64,000 nucleotides of DNA, taken from assembly GCA_944739405.2 (NCBI GenBank), contig OX123190.2, forward strand, positions 64,623,805-64,687,804, in the 5' to 3' direction. The notes under the pieces are model-generated. The model was not told the origin of the DNA and did no database searches. It saw nothing but the letters and a program-made list of their open reading frames with translations. This DNA comes from Euclidia mi. Lineage: Eukaryota > Arthropoda > Insecta > Lepidoptera > Erebidae. This document shows positions 20,297 through 32,153 of this stretch, piece after piece (positions within the stretch are counted from its first letter, which is position 1; the number at the start of each line of letters is the position of its first letter). Made by a program: the position numbers and the translations under genes.

Positions 20297-21420
20297 TTTG
20301 GTACGAGTGAGTAAGGACAGGTCGACGCGACTCCGTGTCTAACTTGTGTATCCGCCCTAATTGTGTGGGAAATACTTTGCACGGTTGCACAAGGAATTGG
20401 AGCAAAACGTCGAGATTAATCAAAGACAATTATAGATGGGTATCGCTTGCCTAAATTGATAAGACTATTAGAAGAGATAACGGAATGTGATTCTTATCTT
20501 ATCTTTATGTTTGTGAAATCGGGATGTAAAGAATATGCTAGGTTTGGTGTCTCTAAGTACATGTATTCTCTATGAGAAGAGTAAGGTTCTAGTCCAGTTC
20601 ATTACATTATTAATATTCATCATCATCCTCCTAGAATTCTCTATTATAGTTGCAATCCGGAGTCCCCTTTCTAGTCTATCCGGATTTGACTGAATATAAG
20701 CTTTTCCACAGAGCGGCTGCCTGTCTGACCACCGCAACCCAACGAGATAGCGATATTCCATAGTTTAGACTGTGTCAGTTTATGCAGACGCACTGACTAC
20801 CTATAACGACTGTCAAAGATCTTCATGAACACGTAGCTCTCTTTAAAAACATGGGAAAACTCATTAAACGACTCATAGCAGTGCAAAGCGTCCCCATTCT
20901 CCCATTATTACTTATCCTTATCACATTGACTAAGCGATTGGGAGACGGTGCGTGCGAAGCTGTCACGACGAGGTTCTATAATTGATAGTGACATTGCTAC
21001 CGATGCCTACACGCGCGGTAATCACAGTACACATAACATCAGCGCGAACGATTATGAGTGTCGTTTACCTAAATGTGTTTATTTTGAATATGCTCATTTT
21101 ATACACATCACAATCATTGACGTTACTTCTTATGTGTTTAAACTGATGTAGAAGATATTTTCCTCGAAATTCTATAGGCATGCGACGAAGACAAATTGCT
21201 TTTTAACTAGTATAAAGTATGCAATCATTAGTGCGTCTTCTAAAAGTTTGTTGGTCAGACTTTAGTGTTCATAATCATCATCAACATAACGATTTCTCGG
21301 CCGCGATCTAAGACCCTCGTCTTTGAGCCTCGAATCCGCTGTACTACCGTATGACCTCAATCTACACTAGCAAATAAATCACTGTAATTAAAAATAAAAA
21401 GAAGCGCTAAAATTTCTACA
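20297..21420. other. Non-coding DNA with one dispersed-repeat fragment
   Basis: At about 20655-20750 a reverse-oriented segment contains gcctgtctgaccaccgcaaccc and ctatccggatttgac, matching the repeat at 6005-6260. The rest, including 20930-21150, shows no gene I can support. Confidence 0.45.
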
Positions 21421-21629
21421 TCTTAATATATAAAATCCTTGCGTTACTAACTGACTGACAGACACGCTACAGCCGAAACTATTCGGCGCATGAAGCTGAA
21501 ATTTGGCATGTATGTTTCTTGAGGACCGTAGGGGTGCACTAAGAAGGGATTTCCCGAAATTCCCTCGGGATCGGCCAAAACGGGAAAATTTAAAAAAATA
21601 ATGCAGGCGTAGCTGCTGGCGTCCTCTAG
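21421..21629 (+). mobile_element. Short non-autonomous Helitron (209 bp)
   Basis: It starts TCTTAATATATAAAATCC directly after an A and ends CTCTAG directly before a T, as Helitrons do. The same element occurs at 61057-61263 (about 90% alike), and a more diverged reverse copy at 39594-39790. It contains gccgaaact, gaagctgaaatttggcatg and gggatttcccgaaattccc. There is no coding capacity; rolling-circle replication proteins would come from elsewhere. Confidence 0.85.
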
Positions 21630-22160
21630 TTATGTATATGTTCGAACACGTATCGTGTCATGTTGACAGGTGAGTTACTGAAGGATTTTTTCCTTTACTC
21701 GCTTTATACCGCGGATCACTATTTACCTTTTCTATTTAATTTATAGTTACAAAGTAAAATTAAAAGTTATACACTTAAATAGGTACATAGCGAAATTTGA
21801 AGGCATGATCCTAAATATTTTATAATTCAAAATGTTAACTCATTATTCAACAAAAAAACACAAATATAATATTACTAAAGCTAACCATCATCGTCATAAC
21901 TACGTTTACGCGTGTTAAACTACGTGACAAGGACTCAAGGTCTCATAATAGCGCCACTTGGCTTGAAATACAAAGCTTTATAATTCGAGAACAAACATTA
22001 TATGATTCGCATAAATTCAATTAAAGTGATTATAGGGTGAGAAACAAATTTCTTGGGAGCCGATACGGTTCCATTACTTACGCCGTTTCTGTTGTCAAAC
22101 TCTCTGAATCAAATCCTGGATGAACAATTCTGAGAGCAAATTCGGTACAAGCGATGCAAC
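21630..22160. other. AT-rich non-coding DNA
   Basis: No gene or bounded repeat recognised. Confidence 0.4.
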
Positions 22161-22163
22161 TTA

Positions 22164-23334
22164 GGCTGGTTTCAGAGTCGCGCCGGCGAGCGGCACCGTC
22201 CGAACGCGCGCGTTTACAATTACACTAGATCAGTAGCAGCGTTTCATAGTCACGCAGTTCAAATGCGCCGCGAGTGAGACACGCGCCGTCGGCGTCGGCC
22301 AGCGCTGCCGAAGCGCGCGCGGCTCGAGATCGTCTGTTGGCATTTAGCGTTCAAGAGTGACGCTGGCCGCACGCGGTGTTCACTTCACTTGCAATGGGAC
22401 TGATTAGACTAATTTCATTATAATTAAAGATAGGCGACAAATTATGTAACTGATTAGACGATAATTAATAATTATATTATGATCAATGTTTAGATATATA
22501 AGAAAAGACTGATTATTTTATTAAAATGGATGAGGCTGATTAAATCACAAAGTAATGTTAAATTTGGTATATTTTACTATATTGTTCAAAATTCTCATAT
22601 ATCATATCTTACGACATGTGCAAATATTTCTGCCATAAATAAATATGATATTTAATTGAATGGATTATTCTTTTATTTACTGACCTTAGAGTGACTGCCA
22701 GTCTTTCGGCTGGTGTTATGGGGATACGATTCACACTGGATCGCAGTTCGGACTTTCCAATTTGTACAGTAATTTGTCAAAAGATCTGGATGAATGGCGA
22801 AAATGTTTAAAAAACGTGTAACCATCTCCTCGTAAATCAGAGAACGATGTTACGAAGGCGCCTGTCAGTAACCTTGTGATATTAAATGGAATAATTTGCA
22901 ATCTTCTACGACGACGTCGCTGTTGCACTACACATTTATTTTTTATGGAAAAGAGTTTCCATAAAAAAATAAATAGCTAATCCTCTTAGTCGGTTTGTGT
23001 CTATGATGTAGATTATACACAATTGTACAATGCAAAGAAACGCGCGTTACTAAAACTCGTTTCACAGTCATACGCGCGCTGTTGAGACGCGCCGTCAGCC
23101 AGCGCCGATCAAACAGCGCGTTTGGCGCGCGGACCACTGTGAAACGAGTTCGCGTTTCTCTTTGCAATGTATGAAACTTCGGCAGAGGCGGCCGACGGCG
23201 TGCGTCCCACACGCGGCGAGTTGAACTGCGTGACTATGAAACGCTACTACTAATCTAGTGTACTTAATTGCAAGCGCACGCGTGTGGCCGGCGCCGGTCA
23301 AACGCGTTACTCTGAAACCAGCCTGAAACCAGCC
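22164..23334. mobile_element. PIF/Harbinger element with long GC-rich inverted ends (1171 bp)
   Basis: Both termini read GGCTGGTTTCAGAGT and are flanked by TTA (22161-22163 and 23335-23337). The inverted repeats are long: strings such as gcgtttcatagtcacgcagt, actagat and the GC-rich part recur in reverse complement for at least 150 bp. The last 12 bp are doubled at the right end (gaaaccagcctgaaaccagcc). A second, inner inverted repeat (aactcgtttcacagt at about 23057 and its complement at about 23135) lies in the right arm. The interior keeps a piece of transposase (22731-22928). Confidence 0.85.
22731..22928 (-). pseudogene. PIF/Harbinger transposase N-terminal fragment
   Basis: A 65-residue minus frame contains TGAFVTSFSDLRGDG and FFKHFRHSSRSFDKLLYKLE, resembling the conserved segment just before the DDE nuclease domain of PIF/Harbinger transposases (pattern LR-FFNYFRMS--SFDELL). 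It ends soon after, and no DDE residues remain. Its position inside a TTA-flanked element with matching termini supports the assignment. Confidence 0.6.
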
Positions 23335-23339
23335 TTAGC

Positions 23340-26300
23340 ACTCTTAGTGGGATGATTTGACATCAACCCAGACTATTATTGCTTGGCTCCAGTTCGAATT
23401 TATTAACATGATAAAATTGACATCAAATCGCTTCTTCGTTTTAGGTTCATGACATAATCATGAGCCGGTTAGATTATAAATTCTCTCATAGGAATCGGGG
23501 TAAAGTAAAGTATATAGGTATGTATGACGACTACGACGACGCTCGAAAGAGTATGAACGTGTAGAGGCGTACGGGTGGTGTGAAGTGTGCGAATGAATAG
23601 CAAGTCGCCTCTCGAGTTAATATTGACAAGACACTCGAGCTAATGACGTCATGAGATGTCGAGGTTTGGGAATATTTTTCACCGCCGCATGACATGAATG
23701 GCGAAATTAGCTTAGCAAGCCTCGCTCAGCAAAATCTGTACCAATGGTGGGTTTCGTTATGCATACCGAAGTACTTGTCCGCAACAAATGTAGTGGATAT
23801 TGAACTAAGTGCGCATCAAACTGGGTGTACATAGAGTCCGTTGGTTGTATGTTTGTAAAGTCTCCCGCGAGACAGGATTTATTCTTACTGCGGGAGATGT
23901 CTTTTTAAAAAACAATAAAAAAAAGAAAAACAGTCGCACGGACACCGCCATTAATCATTTGCATGATGCCCGCTCGGGTCGCCAGTTGAGTAATTTTTTT
24001 GAATCAAAATAATTGCTCTTCGTTCCCTTTGGGACGAAAGCCTTACGTCACATCATGGTGACAGGTGTCGAGATAACGAAATACAATTCAACCGTCGGCA
24101 AAAGCGTCTCACCTGGCGGACAATTTGCTTCCTCGTAGCCCCAAATTGTCCACATCTGTATTTATCATTAGAACAAAGAATGGGTTCGTTTTAATGAGTG
24201 TCTACGTTTTGTTCGGTTGTACATGTAATAACTTGCTTTTATGCGAAATAGTAAGCACATTATTTGTTCAGGAGAGATGCTCGTTTATCCAATTTGCATT
24301 TGTATATTATTTAATCAAAGAAGCTTAATTTAATCGCTAACAAAACATTTGATCTATCTATGGATTTGGATATGTCTCTCTAAATATCTGACATAACCTC
24401 TATACAAAATGAGTCAAATATGTAGCTAAATCCACGTATGATTTATATGTATATCGGGACAGTCCAAAAAGCTTACGTTTTTGTTTTTAAACAATATTAT
24501 CGGATTAGTAAAGTATGAGGGATTTGTTTTAATAAAAATTGCAACAACACTATGGAGACAGAAAATATGGGTTGATACAAATTCTTCTCCTGTGTGGAGA
24601 CAGTAACAGAGCTTTAGTCAAAGACTTTAGTATTCATAAGAGACAACGCGACGCGGTGCAATGTATGTATGTAATTTTAATCAACGTACCACACTCTGAG
24701 CTGCAATCTTATTTTATACTAACAGTCATGTTTGTGTACCACATTACACGCTTTCTACTTACCTTTTTCATGAGCGTGACAATACAGATATTTAAGCATT
24801 TTATGTTAATGCACGAAAGCAGTTTCTCTTGAGTTTAATGGATGAAGTTTGTTTAATGTCTGAAACTGAGCTGAGCTTTAGTTTTGTTACCAGTTTATTT
24901 TACTTTGGCCAATACAACTTCTGCTTTTATTTGTGAAATCGGCAATCGAATAAACTGCATGGCTTTGCTTGAATTGTATGACACTAATTTAGAACACTCG
25001 CACATTTTTACATAGTGTCGTGGACCACCTAAACCACTAAACCACATGTGCAGTCAAATTACCGTGGAATTGATATAGGCATTTGAATTGCTACGAAAGC
25101 TTCAATCTTTAGAAAATACGTATTCACAAGATAAGCTACTTAAAACACAAAGAACTATATATCTTATACTTCAAACATCGTCTCGTGTTAACTCATTTTG
25201 CCATTCGTTCTACACAAAGAAAACTAAACATGAATATACATAACACAAACACAAATTAATATAAGTATATGCTCCTAATATACGAGGTTCATCCAGATAT
25301 TTTCAGTGAAAACATTGTTATGAATGGAGCTATTACTATAACATCAAGGGGGCGTACTCAACGGAGATGTGTGTGAGCTGAGCAGTTTGCAGAGAAAATC
25401 TTCATCAAGATTTAATTTTATTTGCAAGGGACATATTAGTCATATAAAGTTAAAAAAAATTGCGCTCTCTATACGGTTGTTCTCACAGTCTGATAGGACA
25501 TTATAATCCGACTCAACAGAGAAGATCTTATTCGTGCAATTAACGTCTCAATGTGTTTTTCGGGACACATTGTATTACCTAGCTATATTTATGTAACGAG
25601 TCTATATCGTGTAACTATTTGAAAATATAGGTAAAAAAAACATATTTCTCTCGATTTTTCGGCACGGATACGCTCACACTCTTAGTAAAGTCATCTCGTG
25701 TGTACAAGTTGCGAAAGTTTAAAAGTATTTACGATGTATAACACCGCCAATATTATAAGTGCGAATGTTAATTATTCAATGAATTTGAAAGAAAATCTAC
25801 CATATAACAGCTTGATTCGCAAAAACCTGAGACTTTATGATCCGCCTACTCTAAAATTGGACCAGCGAGGCAACATAGACTGGTATAAAACTAGGAATAA
25901 CTACACAACTGCCTTATTTTTTATTACATAATGCAAAGAATGTTGTTGAAAGGTCGACTTTTACGACATAAAGATGCTTTGATTACATTTTAAGTCTATT
26001 GTAATATGATACCGAGTTTCATTAAAATGACTCATCATATTTATGAAACTTAATATGAATTGCCAGAATGTAGAAACTGTATAAAAAAACAATTTCGAAA
26101 ACTTTATTAAAGTCGTAATATATTTTCATTGCCCCTAATGAAAAAAATGCGAAAACGCTCACTATGTATAAACTAGGTACCTACCTGCCAAATTGCCAGC
26201 AGTTGTTGGGATTTCGTGATGATTGATTTTATACGTTTAAACATTTTTCTTTACATTGAAAATCGTTTGAAAAGCTAGATGAGTTGGGTTCGGCGAGTGG

Positions 26301-26780
26301 TTTTTAAGTTGATAGTGTAAAATAAAGATGAATTGCTTTGGGAATGCGAGTGAGAGAGCTATATAGCAACAGTGGCTAGCAGAGATTACGAGACAAATTG
26401 CCTTCGATCTGACGCGTATCATGATTGACTCGAAGGAAATGAAAAAGTTAAGGGCGTGCACTATAGGGGATAGAATTTATCGCGTTATGGAAGTTCGCAA
26501 AACTGTTACAGAGAATGTAATCTAGTAGAAAGGGGAAAGTAGGGCGGTATGTGGTCAGTGCCGCGGCGTCGCGTCGGGAGACTTCCATTGTCAACCAGAT
26601 TAAGTGGATTCATCAAACAATCTTTTTTCTTACGTTGTGAATGTATGAGGTTCTTTATTGCACTGGACATGGTCAGAACAATGATGCAACCTTAAATTTA
26701 TATAATAGGTAATTAAAATTAAATACGGAGAGCTTATCAGCTAAATCGATGTTCGCAAAATCAAATGGATGGTTTGGTTC
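23340..26780. other. Long non-coding stretch
   Basis: About 3.4 kb without a supportable gene. A SINE-type tail occurs at 23825-23905 (gtccgttggttgtatgtttgtaaag...), related to 36790-36840. Small frames, for example 25734-25931, have no domain, no splice context and AT-driven composition. Poly-A and poly-T runs are frequent. Confidence 0.45.
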
Positions 26781-26785
26781 TCTTT

Positions 26786-27020
26786 TTTTTTATGGCAGTA
26801 AGGTAAGCGACAGCGAAAGACGAGCTGGTGGTAAGCGGTAACCGCCACCCATAGTCTTTGGCTATATCAGAGACACAGCCAAGCCGCTGCCTAACTGAAG
26901 ACGTCTAGAGTTAAGTCTTCTAATGCCTAGTAATTTCACTAGCTACCATGCAAACCAAAACATAGTGCATATTTGTAAACCTAGACGGCCTCCGCAATAA
27001 GAGGCTTATCGCCAGTCAGG
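26786..27020 (-). mobile_element. Diverged poly(A) retroposon, family of 48520-48848
   Basis: It begins on the plus strand with a T run and atggcagtaagg, then gagctggtggtaagcggtaa and ccgccacccat. This parallels ttatggtatta, gatggtaagcaatc and ccgccgcccat at 48530-48595. The T run implies a minus-strand element with a poly(A) 3' end. Confidence 0.5.
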
Positions 27021-27484
27021 ATCTGGTAAGAAAGCCTATATTTTTAAAAGTAATTAAATTATCTTTGGGTCTCTGCAATGAGTCATTACTGTTATGATAA
27101 AGGTTTGGCTCTATCTATAAAGATGATGCATTTTGTAATACCTACCATAATTTTTTAGAGATTATATATTAAATAATTATACCGAAATTGGTAGAGTGCT
27201 CTAAACGTTGAGAGCTTCTTCAGAGCTTATAAACGCTACTGAACGTACAATTACGTAGACTATTTATTAAGTTTTCTCTAACCCCGTGCCTAAGAGCTTT
27301 AACAGTTGCCAGGGGAAAACCTCTGAGTAAACTGACTCTATTCTATACCATAGAATATCGCTATTCTCTTGAGTTGCAGCGGAGGACTGCATTCGGTCTA
27401 TAGAAAAGCTAATATTTTGTCAAATCTGATTTTTGTAAGCTGACCCCGGGGACTTAGGTGCAACAAGGTTAATGCTATATATGC

Positions 27485-28243
27485 TATAGTACTGGTGCAA
27501 TACATAAAAAACCGCAGGCATCAAAGTACGGGATTGGCGGAGCGTATCTTACTGAATTCAATGAAATCCGTGATTTAGTCGTCATAATGGAGACAAAACT
27601 GTGTTTTAAAACACACATTGACCAAACTGTCAAAAAAACTGCGCAAAGTTTCCTACGTTTCCTGAGAAGAAATACGATGCGAGATGCGCTAGTTTTCCTG
27701 AGAAGAAATACGGTAGGGTTTAAAAATCTTGACACCAAATTGTTTCTGTATAACACTCTTGTCCGTAGCAATCTCGAATATGCTAGTGCTGTCTGGTCAC
27801 CATACTATGCTGTTAGTTCGCAACGGATTGAAAGCATTCGAAGATCATTTACAAGAAGTCTTGCATTTTCTTGCAGCGGTTATTCCCATCAAAACCCATA
27901 CCATCAACAAATATTTAAATTTAATATGATCACCCTGAACATTCGTAGACGTATCATTGACCTTCCTTTCTTCATAAATAAATAAATAATAAAATACAGT
28001 GCAGCAACCAAAGCTTAGATAAAGTATCTCTAGCCATTCCTTATTCATATCCCAGGCCTAAAATCACAAAAATAAATCAATTACCCTTTTGTAGAACCAA
28101 CTTGGGTCTGCAATCACCATTGCATAGAATTCTTAATCAGTACAGTACTATCCAAACTCGCGATGACAACATTGACATATTTAATGACTCCTACAGGAAA
28201 TTTAAAATTAAATTGTTAAGATTATTTACTTTAAGTTGAACTC
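27485..28243 (+). pseudogene. LINE reverse-transcriptase C-terminal fragment
   Basis: The open part (to 27985) reads FNEIRDLVV, FKTHIDQTVKK, then LFLYNTLVRSNLEYASAVWSPYY, which are thumb and C-terminal signatures of CR1/Jockey-group LINEs. After a stop at 27983-27985 the family sequence continues in another frame (LGLQSPLHRILNQ) and ends naturally at about 28239 (LRLFTLS then stop). A 36-bp in-frame duplication makes FLRRNT occur twice (from 27658 and 27694). The catalytic part of the RT is missing on the 5' side. Confidence 0.8.
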
Positions 28244-29024
28244 TAGATTCTAAGCATATTTTTATCCCATTTCATTACATTTAGTTTTCTGCTATTTGCA
28301 TAACTGTAAAATAACTAAGTAGATTTAAAATAGTTTTACTACATTACTATTGTCAGTGCTATGCATACCGTAATTGTCATAACGAGTATATCAGATGCAA
28401 TGCCTTGTAAGCTTTTACCTTAAATGTGGTTGTGCTAATTAATAAATAAATGCTAGCACGATGATTTACTAGGTTTGCGTGGTGCAAGATAACATCTGGC
28501 AAGAACTACTTATATATCTACGACGCCTTCAAAAATAATGCTAAATTATCCTTTCATGAGTATTTTCCAAGCAAATTTCAATTTAATTGCTGCTATTTGC
28601 TCTTACAGCTTGTTTGAGACTACACGTTCAACATGAACAAATATGGAAATTTATTTCCATGTCTTAACATTTCTGAGTGCTTGCATTTTGAAAAGCTTGC
28701 AGGATGGAAGACCTTCGCAAGATGAAATGTATGTATGCAAATTTATTAAAACTATTGTAAATTGCTGCTTCATTTCGTATGAGGCAAACATTTATTCGCC
28801 CCGTAGTTGGTTCTTTGCGTGTTGACTGTCGTTTCAAATATTTGTTTACATATAAGTTTGCTTATAATACATGAACGATGTTTCAGTGTTTTGCAGACTA
28901 CCTACGTGTTTGCCATTCCAATATTAGAATAATCTATTTATAAAACATAATTTTCTGGATGTTTTGTTCTTTGATTCCTAAAAAATATAGTATCATCGTC
29001 ACATGTTAAAATTACTTATGTGTA
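28244..29024. other. LINE 3' UTR then non-coding DNA
   Basis: From 28244 to about 28455 the sequence looks like the LINE 3' UTR, ending in an aataaataaat tail (about 28440). The remainder to 29024 has no gene I can support. Confidence 0.5.
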
Positions 29025-29333
29025 TGTCAGCGGGTTGCTTGCTTTTTGTCCAGAATCAACACTTCACATCACAGTTTGTTTATAAGTTCACACCAAATCA
29101 AATTTAACAAAACTGACTATTACTGAACACGAAACGAGTGACAGTTTCTAGGTACTTGTTGCCCGCCCGCAGTCTCTAAGAGAAGGTGATAGTTGTCGTT
29201 GCTCCGTTGAACGTCAACCGTCATCCCCCCTCTTCAAATGAAGCGAACGTCACTAGACTCTGTCGAAGCGCGCCATCTTCGCACTTCCGTTTCGTAGTCA
29301 ACAGACGTCCCATAACTCATGACCATTCTGATA
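29025..29333 (-). repeat. LTR-like repeat, copy 1
   Basis: About 309 bp, some 92% similar to 34342-34644 in the same orientation, with a reverse-oriented third copy at 55553-55838. On the minus strand the shared block runs from TGGTCATGA to CGCTGACA, so it starts TG and ends CA like an LTR. Two direct copies about 5.3 kb apart bracket integrase remnants, which suggests a decayed Ty3/Gypsy element on the minus strand. No clear primer-binding site or flanking duplication was found. Confidence 0.5.
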
Positions 29334-29593
29334 CGGCCATCCCACAAGACACACATCCCTGTGTGTTAATCTGTAACAAAATTTTACACGCACAGTATCA
29401 CATTGCTCGGTCACTCCTGACTTACGTAACCCAGGTAAGGGTTGAATCAAAACAGTGTTAGGATTGCATTTTTTTTTTACAAAATTACCTCCTACATTAC
29501 ATTACTAACTATTATAGGAGCTGGATTCAGAGCATCACTGACAATACAGTCAATTACCACAGACTCACGTTATAATCAAATCAAATAACTAAA

Positions 29594-30490
29594 GCTATAC
29601 ATGTGATTCATACCATTCAGTAACCTCCAGTTACTAAACCAGGCACTGAACCAGCCACTCGGTTGCCACCCATTTATCTGCGCATCCTCACAAGGATCGC
29701 CAAGTCCCTCCTAGACTTTATGGTTTCCAAGAAACCCCAACACCAGAGTTGTCTGCCTACCGCGTACTCACGGACAACTGCCTTCACAGTTGTATTGAAT
29801 CCGATTTTTACTGATTTACGGCTACAAATCGACCTCTCACATTTAATCACGCAACCAATCAACATGTAAGCCTAGTTTTCTACTGTCTTGTCAGTATTAA
29901 GTTTCACACTTTGCTCTCTTCAAGATTGTCAGTTATGCTCTGATCCTCTGGCACAAATTTTCACTATCAAAATCAATAATCAGAAAACTCAAAGTAAAAC
30001 TGACATTTCACTATCGCTGTATCTCTCAAGATATTATTTCAAACCAATTAAACCATAAAATTTAAGCTCTACATGTGATCATGGCTATGCCCAGTAACCT
30101 CCAGTTACTCTACTTTCTGCGAACCCCACATGGGATCGCCGAGTCTCTCTAGGACTCTATGGTTTCCACTGAAACCCAACCTCCGCCAGAGCTGACTGCA
30201 ATACCGCCTACTCACGGACTACTAAGTTAGAAGATGCCGATTTCTGCCGAGCTACGGCTACACGTCAGCCTCTGGTATGGTCCGATCCGATCATAATGTA
30301 AACTTAACATTTTCTTCAATATAAGAACTGCTTTGTTCTACCTCAATTTCGTCAGTTGTACTTTGACCTTCAGGCATTTTTCTCAACCTGTCGAGAGCGT
30401 ACTTATAGTTACGCTTAGAATTAAGGGCTTTGCGATTATAACGATCATCTGAAAGAACTTCTGTGACCTCAAATGGGCTTTTATTGTTTA
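29594..30490 (-). pseudogene. Ty3/Gypsy integrase C-terminus and 3' region, tandemly duplicated
   Basis: On the minus strand from about 30490 the frame reads SPFEVTEVLSDDRY, then YKYALDRLRKMPEGQSTTDE, and stops at 30291-30293. The GPF-like start and following basic segment are typical of the C-terminal integrase domain that binds DNA in Gypsy-type elements. A second, shorter copy at 29888-29965 reads KFVPEDQSITDNLEESKV then stop, clearly homologous. The following 3' non-coding parts are also alike (30065-30290 and 29594-29880, offset about 470 bp). Nothing of protease or RT was recognised. These are decayed remnants of an endogenous LTR element. Confidence 0.6.
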
Positions 30491-30668
30491 AAATATTTCA
30501 AACCAAGTTAACCAAAACATTTAAGCTAAGGTCTTTGGACTCTACATCTTCTAACTAAACTCCTTTAATAAACTACCTTCACTTTCATTGCCAGTTTCGG
30601 CCAGATAGGCTTTAGCTATACCAGTTACCAAGCTCCTCGAAGCCACATACAGGCCTCACACAGGCCCC

Positions 30669-30905
30669 GCGCCACACACGGGCCGCGCGCCACACACGGG
30701 ATGCGCGCCACACACGGGCAGTGCGCCACACACGGGCCGCGCCTCAAACACGGGCCGCGCGCCACACAGGCTATGCTGGCCACCAAGCCACACTCGCCAC
30801 TAGGCCGCGCCGGCCACCAGGACGCGCCGGCTACCAGGCCGCGCCGGCCACCAGGCCGCGACGGCCACCAGGCCGCGCCGGCCATCAGGCCGCGCTAGCC
30901 ACCAG
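30669..30905. repeat. Double GC-rich minisatellite (18-bp and 17-bp arrays)
   Basis: Array A (about 30669-30770) has an 18-bp unit based on ccgcgcgccacacacggg, with five to six copies ending at 30682, 30700, 30718, 30736 and 30754. Array B (30804-30905) has six 17-bp units based on gccgcgccggccaccag. Open frames across them on both strands are by-products of composition. The last B unit is the target site of the element at 30909-32431. Confidence 0.9.
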
Positions 30906-31146
30906 GATGGTTTACTAATGTTTGCCATACTTTAAAATGCCATAATTTCATATGCCATACTGGTATTTGCCATAATTTCATTAGAAATAACGCTTCAGTT
31001 GTCATAATCGTGAAATGACATAAAATGACTTTCACTAATTCCATTGGTCATAATCGATCAAGTGTCATAATAATTTAAATCCATAAATGTATTTGCTATA
31101 ATTTTCGTTTTCAATAATCTAAAAAGAAAATAGATAATAAACTGAA

Positions 31147-31243
31147 GTTTATTAAACTAGTGTGAAGAATGTGGACTAAGTTGACGGAGCCCTGCTTCGC
31201 AGGACTCCTATTTTTGGGTTAAGGGTCAAAAGAGAACCCTAAC
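31147..31243. repeat. 97-bp internal repeat R1 with stem-loop plus T tract
   Basis: It recurs at 32004-32100 with three mismatches. The core at 32044-32066 folds into a 10-bp stem (GGAGCCCTGC / GCAGGGCTCC) with loop TTC, followed by seven T. In this copy (31187-31209) one stem pair is broken and the T tract is interrupted by an A. Confidence 0.9.
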
Positions 31244-32003
31244 CGCTTGACCGCTAGCGCCAATTCGCCGAATTCATTCGACCGCTCGGGTTCTAAACAA
31301 AATGTTACGCCGCCGCTCGCCAGACGGACGCGTTAACATAAACATTTATTGTTGATAATTCGGTAACATGAGTAAGTTGAAGTCATGTTTTTCTTCAACC
31401 TTATGGATGACTCGTTCAAGTCGTATGAATTCTTTGTTGATATTTAATTTCTAATTTATTATACTTAGCAGCGAACATTGACTATCGTTGAAAAAAACAC
31501 TTTGTGTATTTTAAACAGGATTATTTAAAAAAAATAATCGATGACATACATATTTTATGAGTTTTCACTGTAGAGGGCTTTTATGTACACCGAATTAAAT
31601 AATTAAAAATCATGTATAATAGTATAAAAATATTTAATTACACGCATACGATTAGCACGTAATCACGGAGCGCGCGAAACTAAGAGTGGCATTTGACATT
31701 ATTTTTTCGTTCCGGGTTAACGATTTTAAGACTCGCTTCGTATTTTAGCATGAAGACATGTTCAATGATTTGAATAGAACAGAGAAAAAGGATTTAAAAC
31801 ATTACGTAATAGAAAGAAACAGTAAATTCAGACAGAGTATAGCGCTGTAACCAAAAAGGGAAAATAGTCACTTGTGCGCGGTCTACGGAATTTCGAAAAA
31901 GGGAGAATAGTCACTTGTGCGCGGTCAAGCGGCTAACCTAACCTAATCTATCCGAGTCGGATTGCACTGAGTCGGGGTGTTAACGATAATTAATTCAACT
32001 TCA

Positions 32004-32153
32004 GTTTATTAAACTAGTGTGAAGAATGTGGATTAAGTTGACGGAGCCCTGCTTCGCAGGGCTCCTTTTTTTGGGTTAAGGGTCAAAAGAGAACCCTAAC
32101 TTAACCTATCCGAGTCGGATTGCACTGAATCGGGGTGTTAACGATAATTAATT
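32004..32153. repeat. R1 copy 2 followed by repeat R2
   Basis: R1 (32004-32100) is immediately followed by R2 (about 32106-32153, ctatccgagtcggattgcac...). R2 also occurs just upstream at 31948-31995, offset 158 bp. A separate 43-bp tandem pair (aaaaaggga(a/g)aatagtcac...) sits at 31853-31925. The inside of the element is thus built from reiterated blocks. Confidence 0.85.

Noticed and set aside
25698..25931. A 77-codon frame with a Met-rich start
   Set aside because: No recognisable domain, homology or splice context, and its length is within chance in AT-rich DNA.
30625..30918. Repetitive Ala/Pro/Arg-rich proteins on both strands
   Set aside because: Frames shift with the 17-bp period and depend only on the minisatellite composition.
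32044..32073. A bacterial rho-independent terminator, suggesting bacterial DNA
   Set aside because: The stem-loop is part of a repeated block inside a eukaryotic transposon with a target duplication. No bacterial gene is nearby.
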